Below the pieces are notes generated by a model that ran no database searches, had not been told where the DNA came from, and saw only the letters and a list, made by a program, of their open reading frames with translations. A stretch of DNA of 36,533 bases, taken from Hyphomicrobiales bacterium. Lineage in GTDB: Bacteria; Pseudomonadota; Alphaproteobacteria; Rhizobiales; Rhizobiaceae. Location: positions 1,139-37,671 of the forward strand of contig UCIA01000031.1 in the NCBI GenBank assembly GCA_900472295.1, in the 5' to 3' direction. The position numbers were made by a program, and so were the translations under genes. Below, one piece after another: positions 23,347 through 31,152 of the stretch (position 1 is its first letter; the number at the start of each line of letters is the position of its first letter).

Positions 23347-24075
23347 ATGGCTCAGGATTTGAGTGGAAAAGTCGCGGCGATCACCGGCGCGGCATCGGGC
23401 ATCGGGCTGGAATGCGCGAGAGCCCTGATTGCCGCCGGCGTCCGCGTCGTGCTCGTTGACCGCGCCGAAGATGCCTTGAAAAACGTCTGCGTCGAACTCG
23501 GCCCCAACGCCATCCCGCTGGTCATCGATCTGATGAAGCCGGCCAGCGTCGCCACCATGATGCCGCAGATTCTGCAGAAGGCCGGCCAGCTCGACATCTT
23601 CCACGCCAATGCCGGCGCCTATGTCGGCGGCCCGGTGGTCGACGGCGACCCCGATGCCTGGGACCGCATGCTGAACCTCAACATCAATGCGGTGTTCCGT
23701 TCCATTCACGCCGTGCTGCCGCATATGGTCGAGCGCAAGACCGGCGACATCATCGTGACGTCATCGATCGCCGGGCTGGTGCCCGTGGTCTGGGAGCCGA
23801 TCTACACCGCGTCCAAACACGCCGTGCAGGCCTTCGTCCACACGGTGCGAAGGCAGGTCGCCCCGCACGGCCTGCGCGTCGGCGCGGTGCAGCCGGGGCC
23901 AGTGGTGACAGCGCTGATCAGCGACTGGCCGAAGGACAAGCTCGAGGATGAACTGGCCAAGGGCGGTCTGCTTCAGCCGATCGAGGTGGCCGAAGCCGTG
24001 CTGTTCATGCTGACGCGGCCAAGGAACGTCACCATTCGCGATCTGGTGATCCTGCCGCAGAGCAATGATTTGTAA
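23347..24075 (+). CDS. rbtD: ribitol 2-dehydrogenase-like SDR
   Basis: A 242-residue classical short-chain dehydrogenase. The nucleotide motif is TGAASGIG (13-20), the structural NAG is at 88-90, the catalytic Ser is in VTSSIAG (139-140), and YTASK gives Tyr153 and Lys157. Asp38 in LVDR suggests NAD preference. Stretches such as LDIFHANAGAYVGGPV, PVVWEPIYTASK and VRRQVAPHGLRVGAVQPGPVVTAL closely match my memory of Klebsiella ribitol 2-dehydrogenase (RbtD). It would oxidise ribitol to D-ribulose. The linked FGGY kinase and polyol importer fit. GAGGAAAAG precedes the ATG. Confidence 0.85.
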   Translation: MAQDLSGKVAAITGAASGIGLECARALIAAGVRVVLVDRAEDALKNVCVELGPNAIPLVIDLMKPASVATMMPQILQKAGQLDIFHANAGAYVGGPVVDGDPDAWDRMLNLNINAVFRSIHAVLPHMVERKTGDIIVTSSIAGLVPVVWEPIYTASKHAVQAFVHTVRRQVAPHGLRVGAVQPGPVVTALISDWPKDKLEDELAKGGLLQPIEVAEAVLFMLTRPRNVTIRDLVILPQSNDL

Positions 24076-24082
24076 GGGGAAT

Positions 24083-24214
24083 AAGGCAGTAGGGCAGTAA
24101 GGCAGTAAGGCAGTAGGTGAGGGAGCTTTGCCCTTGCGGCCGACTGTTCACGACTGACACTCTCCCTACTGCCCTACTGCCCTACTGCCCTACTGCCCTA
24201 CTGCCCTACTGCCC
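24083..24214. repeat. inverted pair of 8-bp tandem arrays
   Basis: The left array (24083-24117) has four copies of A[AG]GGCAGT. The right array (24164-24214) has six exact copies of CCCTACTG, the reverse complement of CAGTAGGG, which overlaps the left units. They flank a 46-base centre (24118-24163), so the transcript can fold into a long, slippable hairpin. It fills most of the gap between the dehydrogenase and kinase genes and ends 18 bp before the kinase start. The copy number of such arrays can change by slippage. Confidence 0.9.
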
Positions 24215-24231
24215 CATCTTTGAGGTTCCCC

Positions 24232-25839
24232 ATGTCCCACTTCCTCGGCATCGACGTCGGCACTGGCAGCGCCAGGGCAGGGGTGTTCGATAGCAAGGGC
24301 ACCATGCTTGCCTCGGCCAAGCGCGACATCGCTTTGTTCATCGAACCCGGTGAGATCGCCGAACAGTCAAGCGAAGACATCTGGCGCGCGGTGTGCGCCA
24401 GCGTGCGCGAGGCGGTGACGAAGTCGGGGCTGGCCGGGCGCGACATTGCCGGCATCGGCTTCGACGCGACCTGTTCGCTGGTCGTGGTCGGCAAGGGCGG
24501 AGCGCCTTTGGCCGTTGGCGGCTCTGGTGACAGTGAGCGCAACATCATCGTCTGGATGGATCACCGCGCCCTCGACCAGGCGCAGCGCATCAATGCCGGC
24601 AAGCATGCCGTGCTCGACTATGTCGGCGGCACGATTTCGCCGGAGATGGAAACGCCAAAACTGCTGTGGCTGCGCGAGAATCTGCCCGCCACCTTCGATG
24701 CGGCCGAGCATTTCTTCGACCTCACCGATTATCTGACGTGGCGCTCGACCGGCAGCCTGGCTCGTTCGATCTGCACGCTGACCTGCAAATGGACTTATCT
24801 CGGGCATGAACGACGCTGGGACGATGCCTATTTCCGCGCCATCGGCCTCGGCGCGCTGGCTGACGAAAGCTTTGCCCGCATCGGCACCGATATCGTCGAA
24901 GGCGGTACAGCACTTGCCCAGGGCCTGACCGCTGCTGCCGCGGCCGATCTCGGCCTGCTGCCGGGAACGCCGGTCGCGGCAGGGCTGATCGATGCCCATG
25001 CCGGCGGTGTCGGTACGGTCGGCGGCACCGGGTCCGTCGGCACGCTGCAGTCGCGCATGGCCTATGTCTTCGGCACCTCGGCCTGCACCATGGCCAGCAC
25101 CAGCGAACCAGCTTTCGTGCCGGGCGTCTGGGGCCCGTATTTCTCCTCGATGGTGCCAGGTCTGTGGCTTAACGAAGGCGGCCAGTCGGCGGCAGGTGCC
25201 GCGATCGATCATCTCGTCGCTCTCCACCCGGCCTCGGCCGAGGCATCCGCAAAAGCCAAGGCGGAAGGGCTCGGCCTGACCGCCTGGCTTGGCCGGCAGG
25301 CGGCAACAAAGTCCGCCGACCTCTCTGCGGTCGCGCATCTTGCCGAAGGACTGCATGTCGTGCCGGAATTCCTCGGCAACCGCTCACCCTTCGCCGATCC
25401 CGAGGCCAAGGCGCTGATCGCCGGGCTCGGCATGGACACATCCCTCGACAGCCTTGTCGCGCTCTATGTCGCCGGCCTGCTGGGCATCGGCTATGGCGTG
25501 CGCCAGATCCTGGCGGCGATGGCCAACAAAGGCATCGCCATCGACACCATCGTCGTCAGCGGCGGCGCTGCGCAGAGCGATCTGGTGCGTCAGCTTTTGG
25601 CTGATACGACAGGCCTGACCGTGGCCGGTTCGACCTCGCCCGAACCGGTGCTGCTCGGCTCGGCGATATTGGCTGCGGTGGCGGCCGGAAATTACCCTGA
25701 TGTAACAGCAGCAATGACCGGCATGTCGCGCATCGGCGAGATCTATCGCCCGGCCGGCGGCGATCTCATGCCCTGGCACGACAAACGCTTCGCCGCTTTC
25801 GAATTGCTGCAGCAAGCAGGCCGCGCCATCCGCGAGTGA
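24232..25839 (+). CDS. FGGY-family carbohydrate kinase, probable D-ribulokinase
   Basis: A 535-residue FGGY kinase. The N-terminal phosphate-binding loop is FLGIDVGTGSARAGVFD (4-20). IIVWMDHRALDQAQRIN is the ribulokinase-type substrate loop, and the second domain carries VVSGGAAQSDLVRQLLAD near residue 445. It belongs to the ribulokinase/YDR109C-like branch. With the adjacent ribitol dehydrogenase it should phosphorylate D-ribulose to D-ribulose 5-phosphate for the pentose phosphate pathway. ATG 24232 has GAGG 6 bases upstream; an in-frame TTG at 24220 lies too close to the repeat array. Xylulose is a less likely substrate. Confidence 0.88.
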   Translation: MSHFLGIDVGTGSARAGVFDSKGTMLASAKRDIALFIEPGEIAEQSSEDIWRAVCASVREAVTKSGLAGRDIAGIGFDATCSLVVVGKGGAPLAVGGSGDSERNIIVWMDHRALDQAQRINAGKHAVLDYVGGTISPEMETPKLLWLRENLPATFDAAEHFFDLTDYLTWRSTGSLARSICTLTCKWTYLGHERRWDDAYFRAIGLGALADESFARIGTDIVEGGTALAQGLTAAAAADLGLLPGTPVAAGLIDAHAGGVGTVGGTGSVGTLQSRMAYVFGTSACTMASTSEPAFVPGVWGPYFSSMVPGLWLNEGGQSAAGAAIDHLVALHPASAEASAKAKAEGLGLTAWLGRQAATKSADLSAVAHLAEGLHVVPEFLGNRSPFADPEAKALIAGLGMDTSLDSLVALYVAGLLGIGYGVRQILAAMANKGIAIDTIVVSGGAAQSDLVRQLLADTTGLTVAGSTSPEPVLLGSAILAAVAAGNYPDVTAAMTGMSRIGEIYRPAGGDLMPWHDKRFAAFELLQQAGRAIRE

Positions 25840-25857
25840 GTGGCCCGGCCCTCACTC
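25834..25857. terminator. stem-loop spanning the convergent stop codons
   Basis: GAGTGAG (25834-25840) and CTCACTC (25851-25857) form a perfect 7-bp stem around a GC-rich loop. It contains the kinase stop and touches the stop of the convergent cytidylyltransferase gene, which are only 16 bp apart. No T-run follows on either strand, so intrinsic termination is uncertain; it may instead protect both 3' ends. Confidence 0.4.
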
Positions 25858-26800
25858 ACGTCCAGAAATAGCGCACGATGTGGAAGAACACCGGCGCGGC
25901 GAAGACCAGGCTGTCGGCGCGGTCCATCATGCCGCCATGGCCTTCGATCAAATGGCCCCAGTCCTTGACGCCCTGGTCGCGCTTGATTGCCGACGCCACC
26001 AGCCCGCCGAGAAATCCCATCAGGCAGGCGACGAAGGCGACGCCTGCCGCCGCCAGCGGCGAGAATGGCGTCAGGAACGACAGCAGCGCGCCAAGCAGGC
26101 TCGACGCCACCAGCCCGCCGACCAGCCCTTCCCAGGTCTTTGACGGCGAAACGGACGGCGACAGCAGATTCCTGCCGAACAGTTTTCCGAAAATATACTG
26201 GAAGACGTCGCTGCCTTGCACGGTGATGATCAGGAAGGCGATGAGCAACAGATTGCGGCCTTCGAAGCCGGGCACGTTGAGCGTCAGCAGCGCCGGCACA
26301 TGGCTGACGCAGTAGACCGAGATCATGACCGCCCATTGCTGCGCCGACACGCGCTCGAGGAAGCGCTCGGTGTCGCCGTTGAGCGCCGTGATCGCCGGCA
26401 TCAACAGGAAGCAGTAGACCGGGATGAAGATGGTGAAGAGCCCGTACCAGGCGGTCCACACCAGCCAGTATTGATAGGGGATGATGATGGCGAACATGCC
26501 GAGCAGCACCCAATGGTCGCTGCGCCGGCTGTGCGTCAGCGTCACGAATTCGCGCAGCGCCGCAAACGAGATCAGCGCAAACAGGATGGTCATGCCGGTG
26601 CGGCCGAAGAAGAAGGCGACAGTGATCGCCACCACCATCACCCACCAGGCGTTGATGCGCTGGGTGAGGTTGACCAGCGTCGACGGCAGCGGCTTCGGCG
26701 CCCGCCATGACAGGATGCCGGCGACAATGCTGGCCGTGGTCAGCACGCCAACCAGCCCGACCAGCAGGATGACGGTTTCTTGCATTGGCGGCAGTGTCAT
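25856..26800 (-). CDS. CdsA-type phosphatidate cytidylyltransferase (YnbB-like)
   Basis: A 314-residue polytopic membrane enzyme with about eight hydrophobic segments. The CTP-transferase signature is complete near the C-terminus: SAIKRDQGVKDWGHLIEGHG at 270-289, continuing GMMDRADS. It makes CDP-diacylglycerol from phosphatidate and CTP, the activated donor for phospholipid synthesis. This is probably not the housekeeping CdsA, which normally sits beside uppS, dxr and bamA. Here it ends a lipid operon and corresponds to E. coli YnbB. ATG 26800 is the first of two near the start; the frame extending upstream runs through the acyltransferase gene. Confidence 0.9.
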   Translation of the reverse strand: MTLPPMQETVILLVGLVGVLTTASIVAGILSWRAPKPLPSTLVNLTQRINAWWVMVVAITVAFFFGRTGMTILFALISFAALREFVTLTHSRRSDHWVLLGMFAIIIPYQYWLVWTAWYGLFTIFIPVYCFLLMPAITALNGDTERFLERVSAQQWAVMISVYCVSHVPALLTLNVPGFEGRNLLLIAFLIITVQGSDVFQYIFGKLFGRNLLSPSVSPSKTWEGLVGGLVASSLLGALLSFLTPFSPLAAAGVAFVACLMGFLGGLVASAIKRDQGVKDWGHLIEGHGGMMDRADSLVFAAPVFFHIVRYFWT

Positions 26801-26818
26801 GCGACGTCTCTTTGCCTG

Positions 26819-26865
26819 ACCATGATCTTGTCCAAAAACCGGGGTCCACTTTTTGGGATCATGGT
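26819..26865. repeat. dispersed-type palindrome between acyltransferase and cytidylyltransferase genes
   Basis: ACCATGATC (26819-26827) pairs with GATCATGGT (26857-26865), and inner CCAAAAA pairs with TTTTTGG, giving an imperfect 47-bp stem-loop directly after the acyltransferase stop. The sequence resembles a palindrome very common between rhizobial genes (from memory). Inside an operon it may reduce expression of the last gene or stabilise the upstream message. Confidence 0.65.
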
Positions 26866-27546
26866 TTAGTCGTCCCGATCGGGGCGAGGGTCGAGCGACA
26901 GCAGCGTCTGGCGCGCCCGCTCGAGGAAGGTGCGGCGTTCTTCGCCGGGCGCGATCGCCACCGGCGGTCCGAAGACGACGCGGCACAGAAGCGGCACCGG
27001 CAGGAACTGGCCCTTGGGCAGCACGCGCGACATGTTCTCGATCCAGCACGGGATGAGTTCGACATCGGGCCGCGCCATCGACAGATTGTACAGGCCGGAG
27101 CGGAACGGCAGCAGATCTGCTTCCGTCGTGTTGCGTGTGCCCTCCGGAAACAGGATCAGCGAATGACCGTCATCAAGCACCGACAGCATGATCGAGATCG
27201 GGTTCTGCGTCTCGTCGGTCCACTGCCGGTGGATGAGCACCGACGACAGCATGTCCTCGGCAATGAAGCGGCGCAGCCGCGACTTGCCCCAGTATTCGGC
27301 CGCCGCCACGGCGTGCGTACGGGCGCGCACCTTTTCGCTGAGACACGCCGACAACAGGATGAAGTCGCCGTGGCTGGCATGGTTGGCGAAGTAGATGCGC
27401 TGCCGCTCAGACGGCTGGCTGCCGTTCCAGATCGGCCTGACGCCGGTCACCACCCAGGCCATCGCCGACAGGCCGACCGACGTCACCGTCTGCAGAAGCG
27501 TGAAGGTGTTGGCGCGAAGGTGGAGCTTTGGCATTGCGGGGCTCAT
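26866..27546 (-). CDS. 1-acyl-sn-glycerol-3-phosphate acyltransferase-like (PlsC family)
   Basis: A 226-residue membrane-associated acyltransferase. The catalytic HX4D motif is NHASHGDF (His56, Asp61), and the substrate motif FPEGTRN is at 133-139, both intact. One hydrophobic stretch near 14-35 probably anchors it. Family members move an acyl chain from acyl-ACP or acyl-CoA to lysophosphatidate. In this operon it could acylate lysophosphatidate or a modified lysolipid to feed the CdsA-type enzyme. Its ATG overlaps the stop of the 142-aa gene (ATGA), and a palindrome follows its stop. No acyltransferase is among the E. coli ynb genes, so this is an addition. Confidence 0.9.
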   Translation of the reverse strand: MSPAMPKLHLRANTFTLLQTVTSVGLSAMAWVVTGVRPIWNGSQPSERQRIYFANHASHGDFILLSACLSEKVRARTHAVAAAEYWGKSRLRRFIAEDMLSSVLIHRQWTDETQNPISIMLSVLDDGHSLILFPEGTRNTTEADLLPFRSGLYNLSMARPDVELIPCWIENMSRVLPKGQFLPVPLLCRVVFGPPVAIAPGEERRTFLERARQTLLSLDPRPDRDD

Positions 27547-27971
27547 CGGAACGCCACGACAAACGCCGCCACGAAGATGGCGAGGAGCAGACGTTGCCGC
27601 ATCAGCAGGCGGCGCGTGCCGGCGATGCGCTGGTCGAGCGTGCGGCCGGCGGTAGCGGTCGGCTTCAGCCGCATGCGCACCAGCACATCGTCGACCGCGG
27701 CAGCGCCGCCGGCTTCGCTGGCGTGACTGGCCATCAGCCGGAACAGCCACGCGTCGAACAACAGCAGCGCCGAAAAGGCGATGACGGCAGCGCCACTCGC
27801 AGTTGTGAGCAGCCACGCCACCAGGGAGATTGCTGCACCCCGGGGACCGCCGAGGCCGATGACCGGCGCGGCGATCAGGCCAGCCGTCACCAGCAGCACC
27901 GGCCATGCCGCCTGCAGCACCAGCGCCGCGGCGAAAGCCTCGGCTTTGTCGTGATAGGTCCCGTCGTTCAT
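27543..27971 (-). CDS. small integral membrane protein (142 aa)
   Basis: A 142-residue protein with two long hydrophobic regions (about 14-42 and 47-75) and a third at the very C-terminus (LLLAIFVAAFVVAF), separated by a charged loop rich in Arg (about 95-125). I recognise no family. It is locked into the lipid operon: its start is 10 bp after the phosphatase stop and its end overlaps the acyltransferase start. A structural or scaffold role in the membrane lipid pathway is a guess from position only. The coding frame is supported by the overlaps and a normal composition. Confidence 0.75.
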   Translation of the reverse strand: MNDGTYHDKAEAFAAALVLQAAWPVLLVTAGLIAAPVIGLGGPRGAAISLVAWLLTTASGAAVIAFSALLLFDAWLFRLMASHASEAGGAAAVDDVLVRMRLKPTATAGRTLDQRIAGTRRLLMRQRLLLAIFVAAFVVAFR

Positions 27972-27981
27972 GCCAGCCCAC

Positions 27982-29325
27982 TCATGCCAATTTGTCAGCC
28001 TCGTGGAGATGCACAGGCCGGCCCGACGCGGCTAGTTTTTTGCGCGCCTGTGCGGCTGTGTGCGAGCGCCCGGTCACCACCAGCCAGTCGGCGACGATTG
28101 CCGCACTGCGCTGGAAGCCGAGCGCGCAGCAGACGAGAACGGTGCCGCGCCGGCGCGCCAGCTCGATCGCCGCCACCGCCCGCTCCAGCCTGTCATGCGG
28201 AGGCGCCACGAGGTCTAGCATGGCATAGCTGATCCAGCGGCAAGTCACGCCGCGCGGCCGTTCCATCTCGCCGGCAAGGTCGATGACGGTACCGAAGCGG
28301 TTGGCCTCTTCCGCGCTCGGAAAGCGGCCGAAGAAAACACCGTCGGTGATTTCCGTTTGTGGCGCGAGCGCGCGGGTCCATGCCCAGACATTGACGCGGG
28401 CGCCGAGCCGGTAGGGCAGGAGCAGGAGGCGGCTGGCCAGCGAGACAGTGCCGTCGGCCGCCTTCTGGAACACTTTTGGGCCGGCCCCCGCATAGGCGAA
28501 GGCGACGATGGCCAGCGCCAGCGCCGGCCACAACAGGATGAGAAAATCGGCGGAGATAAATGCGCCCGCAGCAGCGCCGGTCAGGGCAAGGACTGCGCCC
28601 AGCCCGTAGTAACCCGCCAGCCGCCGTGCCTTTGGGTCGGCGGTCAACCGAAAACCCCAGAACGGCAATTCGCCTTTTGCAGGAAACAGCCACAGCGCAA
28701 ACAGGCCGAGCAGCGCGCCGGTCGGAATGTCGATGAAATGGTGCTGCCAGGTCGTCAGCACCGAGGCGCCGATGAGAAAACACCAGATGTGCCAGACGGG
28801 TCTCAGAATGCCGCCGAGACGGTGACGTGCCAGAACGTGGCGCCAATGGTCCCAGATGATCACCAGAAGTGCGATGTGCAGGGACGGCGCCTGGTTGAAC
28901 GGCTTGTCGAAGCCGCCGAGCACCGCGAAGAGAAAACCCGGCAGTCCGCTGGTTTCCGGCCGCACGAAAGTCGCCGCCAGTGGAAACGCGATGAAGCAGG
29001 AGACGGCAACGATCTGTGCCGTGAGGTAGCGGCCGGCGAGGCGGTCGACGCCGCGCCTGGTCGTGTTGAGCAGCAGCGACAGGCCGTAGAACAGATTGAT
29101 CGACCAGTAGGGCACGATCGTCCAGGCGACGAACGGGATGGCGTGCTCCCAGGCATAGACGATGCTGCCGACATGGTCGCGCCGCGACGCCAGCCAGTTG
29201 GCGAAGCCATAGGTCGAGTAGAATAACGGCGCCAAAAGGGCCAGCCAAAGGGCGGCCCTCAGCACGATGCCAAAATAGGGTTCCCGCGCCGGGGCGGAAG
29301 CAGGGTCAGTCGCAGGTGCGGCCAT
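27982..29325 (-). CDS. PAP2-like / dual-specificity phosphatase fusion (YnbD-like)
   Basis: A 447-residue fusion. Residues 20-300 form a polytopic PAP2-like lipid phosphatase domain with NQAPSLH at 144-150 and TWQHHFIDIPTG at 192-203, the PSxH and SxxxxxHxxxD-type motifs. The first PAP2 motif (KX6RP) is poorly preserved, with VRPETSG at 121-127 as the closest match. Residues 330-447 are a dual-specificity phosphatase with the P-loop CALGFQRS, that is Cys400 and Arg406 of CX5R. E. coli YnbD has the same architecture and length (from memory). It may remove a phosphate from a lipid intermediate such as a phosphatidyl-alcohol phosphate. The neighbours overlap or nearly touch. Confidence 0.88.
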   Translation of the reverse strand: MAAPATDPASAPAREPYFGIVLRAALWLALLAPLFYSTYGFANWLASRRDHVGSIVYAWEHAIPFVAWTIVPYWSINLFYGLSLLLNTTRRGVDRLAGRYLTAQIVAVSCFIAFPLAATFVRPETSGLPGFLFAVLGGFDKPFNQAPSLHIALLVIIWDHWRHVLARHRLGGILRPVWHIWCFLIGASVLTTWQHHFIDIPTGALLGLFALWLFPAKGELPFWGFRLTADPKARRLAGYYGLGAVLALTGAAAGAFISADFLILLWPALALAIVAFAYAGAGPKVFQKAADGTVSLASRLLLLPYRLGARVNVWAWTRALAPQTEITDGVFFGRFPSAEEANRFGTVIDLAGEMERPRGVTCRWISYAMLDLVAPPHDRLERAVAAIELARRRGTVLVCCALGFQRSAAIVADWLVVTGRSHTAAQARKKLAASGRPVHLHEADKLA

Positions 29326-29329
29326 GGTC

Positions 29330-31114
29330 TCAGACGCGCCGTGCGACCGAGACGGTGAAGATACCCCATTGGTCGATGCGCTGGTCGATCTTCTCGAAGC
29401 CCGCCGCCGCCACCAACTGGTCCATCTCGCCTTGCGTGCGCCGCCGCATCACCCAGGCCTGGCCGCCGCGATGCGAGGTCAGGCTGCGCGCGATCATTTC
29501 CAGCTGCGGATGCCATGGCTGGTTGGTGTAGACAAGCAGGCTGCCGGGCTGCATGGCGCTGGCCAGTCCACCCAGCGAACGGGTGATCAGCGCGTTGTCG
29601 GGAAACAGTTCGTAGAGGCCGGAGACGATGGCCAGATCCGGCGCCGGGTTCAAGCCAGCCAGCATTTCGGCGTCGAACGCGTCGGCCTGGTGGAAGCTGA
29701 CGCTGGTCGGCAGATGCCGCTCGGCAATCAGCTTCGAGCCGAGCCCGACATTGAGTTCGGAATAATCCTGCAGCCGCACGCTTGCCGGCGTCTCCGCGCA
29801 TTTGGCAACGGCGTCGAGCACATAGCGGCCATGCCCGGCGGCAATGTCGAGCATGTGGACGGGACGGCCGGCCGCCTTCAGGCTGGCGACGGCGTTGCCG
29901 ATCAGCTCTTCCAGATGCAGCTTGCGCTGGCGGATGCCGCGCCAGCCGATGGCGTCGAGGAAAGTGCGGTCGATCATGCGGCCGATGAAGCCGGTGCCGC
30001 GCGCGTCGTTCTCATAGACATAGTCGAGCGTCGAACCGGAATCGAAGCCGGTGGCAATGCCGGTCTTCATGCCAGACGACAGCCAGGCGCCCATGCGGAT
30101 CGAGGCGCGGCTCATCGCCCAATAGAGGCCCTTGGGCGACAGCAGCGCCAGCGGCGAGGCGAGTTTGTCGGACTCGTCGCGCGTATAGCCGGCGCGGTCG
30201 GCTGAGGTCAGGTCGATGGTCTTTTCCGGCGCAGCGAACTGCTTTTCGAGGAATGGCCGGATCAGCTCGATCGCCTGTTTGCGGTCGCGCTCGCCCAGCG
30301 TGTCGTGGAAGAAGCCGGGCAGCACATGCCGCTCCTTGGCGCTGCTGCCGAGATTGACGAAGAATTCGTGCTGCGGTCCATGCCGCACCACCCAGTCGCT
30401 GCCCGAGATCAGCAATTGCGTCGGCACGGTAATGGCGCGCGCGTCGGCAACGATGCGGGCGGCGTGGTCGTAGAGTTCGACCAGTATGTTGGAGGCGATC
30501 GGCCGCGTGATCAGCGGGTCGGCATCGAAGGAAGCGATGCGCTCGGCATCATGTGTCAGGAACTTCGCCTTGACGTAGGAATTGACGAAGAAGCGGCCCT
30601 TGATCTTCTGCCACATCGCAATGCCTTCCTTGGCGAAAGGCACATAGAGTTTCACCGAAAAGGCCGGCGAAGCCACGACCAGCGCACGGATGTCGGGCGC
30701 ATAGTCGTGCACCCAGGCGGCGGCGAGAACGGCGCCGAAGGATTGCGCGATCAGCGCGACGTCGCGCTGGCCAAAGCCGTCCCGGCCGATCTCGCGCACC
30801 AGGCAGTCTATGTCACGCACCAGGGCGGCAAAGGACGGCGCATAGCCGCGCTCGCCGGCCGAGCGGCCATTGCCGCGCGCGTCCCATGCGTAGAAGGCAT
30901 GGTCGGGCATGGCGAGTTCGTCGACCAGATGCGCCATGCGGCCACCATGCTCGTGGCCACGGTGGAAAAGCAGGATCGCGCCCTTGGGCGTCTGCCCGAC
31001 TGCTGGCCAATAGCGGTAGAAGATCTCGGTGCCGTCATGGCTCTTGAAGGTGCGCTCCTGCGCGACGCGCTCAAGGCTTGCCGGTGCTGCGGCGTCGATT
31101 GTCTGGTGGATCAT
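29330..31114 (-). CDS. alpha/beta-hydrolase / SAM methyltransferase fusion (YnbC-like)
   Basis: A 594-residue fusion. Residues 20-290 form a serine hydrolase of the monoglyceride-lipase/lysophospholipase style: oxyanion region HRGHEHGG, nucleophile Ser125 in AQSFG, acid Asp240 in SGSDW, and His270 in FFHDTL. Residues 390-594 form a class I methyltransferase with SAM motif MLDIAAGHGRYV (about 421-432). E. coli YnbC has this rare fusion. It may trim an acyl chain and methylate a lipid headgroup; both activities are predictions. ATG 31114 has AGAGGGAAACC before it. ATG 31153, sharing a base with the upstream stop (TGATG), would add 13 residues and is the alternative. Confidence 0.88.
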   Translation of the reverse strand: MIHQTIDAAAPASLERVAQERTFKSHDGTEIFYRYWPAVGQTPKGAILLFHRGHEHGGRMAHLVDELAMPDHAFYAWDARGNGRSAGERGYAPSFAALVRDIDCLVREIGRDGFGQRDVALIAQSFGAVLAAAWVHDYAPDIRALVVASPAFSVKLYVPFAKEGIAMWQKIKGRFFVNSYVKAKFLTHDAERIASFDADPLITRPIASNILVELYDHAARIVADARAITVPTQLLISGSDWVVRHGPQHEFFVNLGSSAKERHVLPGFFHDTLGERDRKQAIELIRPFLEKQFAAPEKTIDLTSADRAGYTRDESDKLASPLALLSPKGLYWAMSRASIRMGAWLSSGMKTGIATGFDSGSTLDYVYENDARGTGFIGRMIDRTFLDAIGWRGIRQRKLHLEELIGNAVASLKAAGRPVHMLDIAAGHGRYVLDAVAKCAETPASVRLQDYSELNVGLGSKLIAERHLPTSVSFHQADAFDAEMLAGLNPAPDLAIVSGLYELFPDNALITRSLGGLASAMQPGSLLVYTNQPWHPQLEMIARSLTSHRGGQAWVMRRRTQGEMDQLVAAAGFEKIDQRIDQWGIFTVSVARRV

Positions 31115-31152
31115 GGTTTCCCTCTGGCGGTCGGGCCGCTGACGCTTGGGCA

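Noticed and set aside
24083..24214. CRISPR array
   Set aside because: The units are 8 bp with no unique spacers and the two halves are inverted; this is a simple tandem repeat pair.
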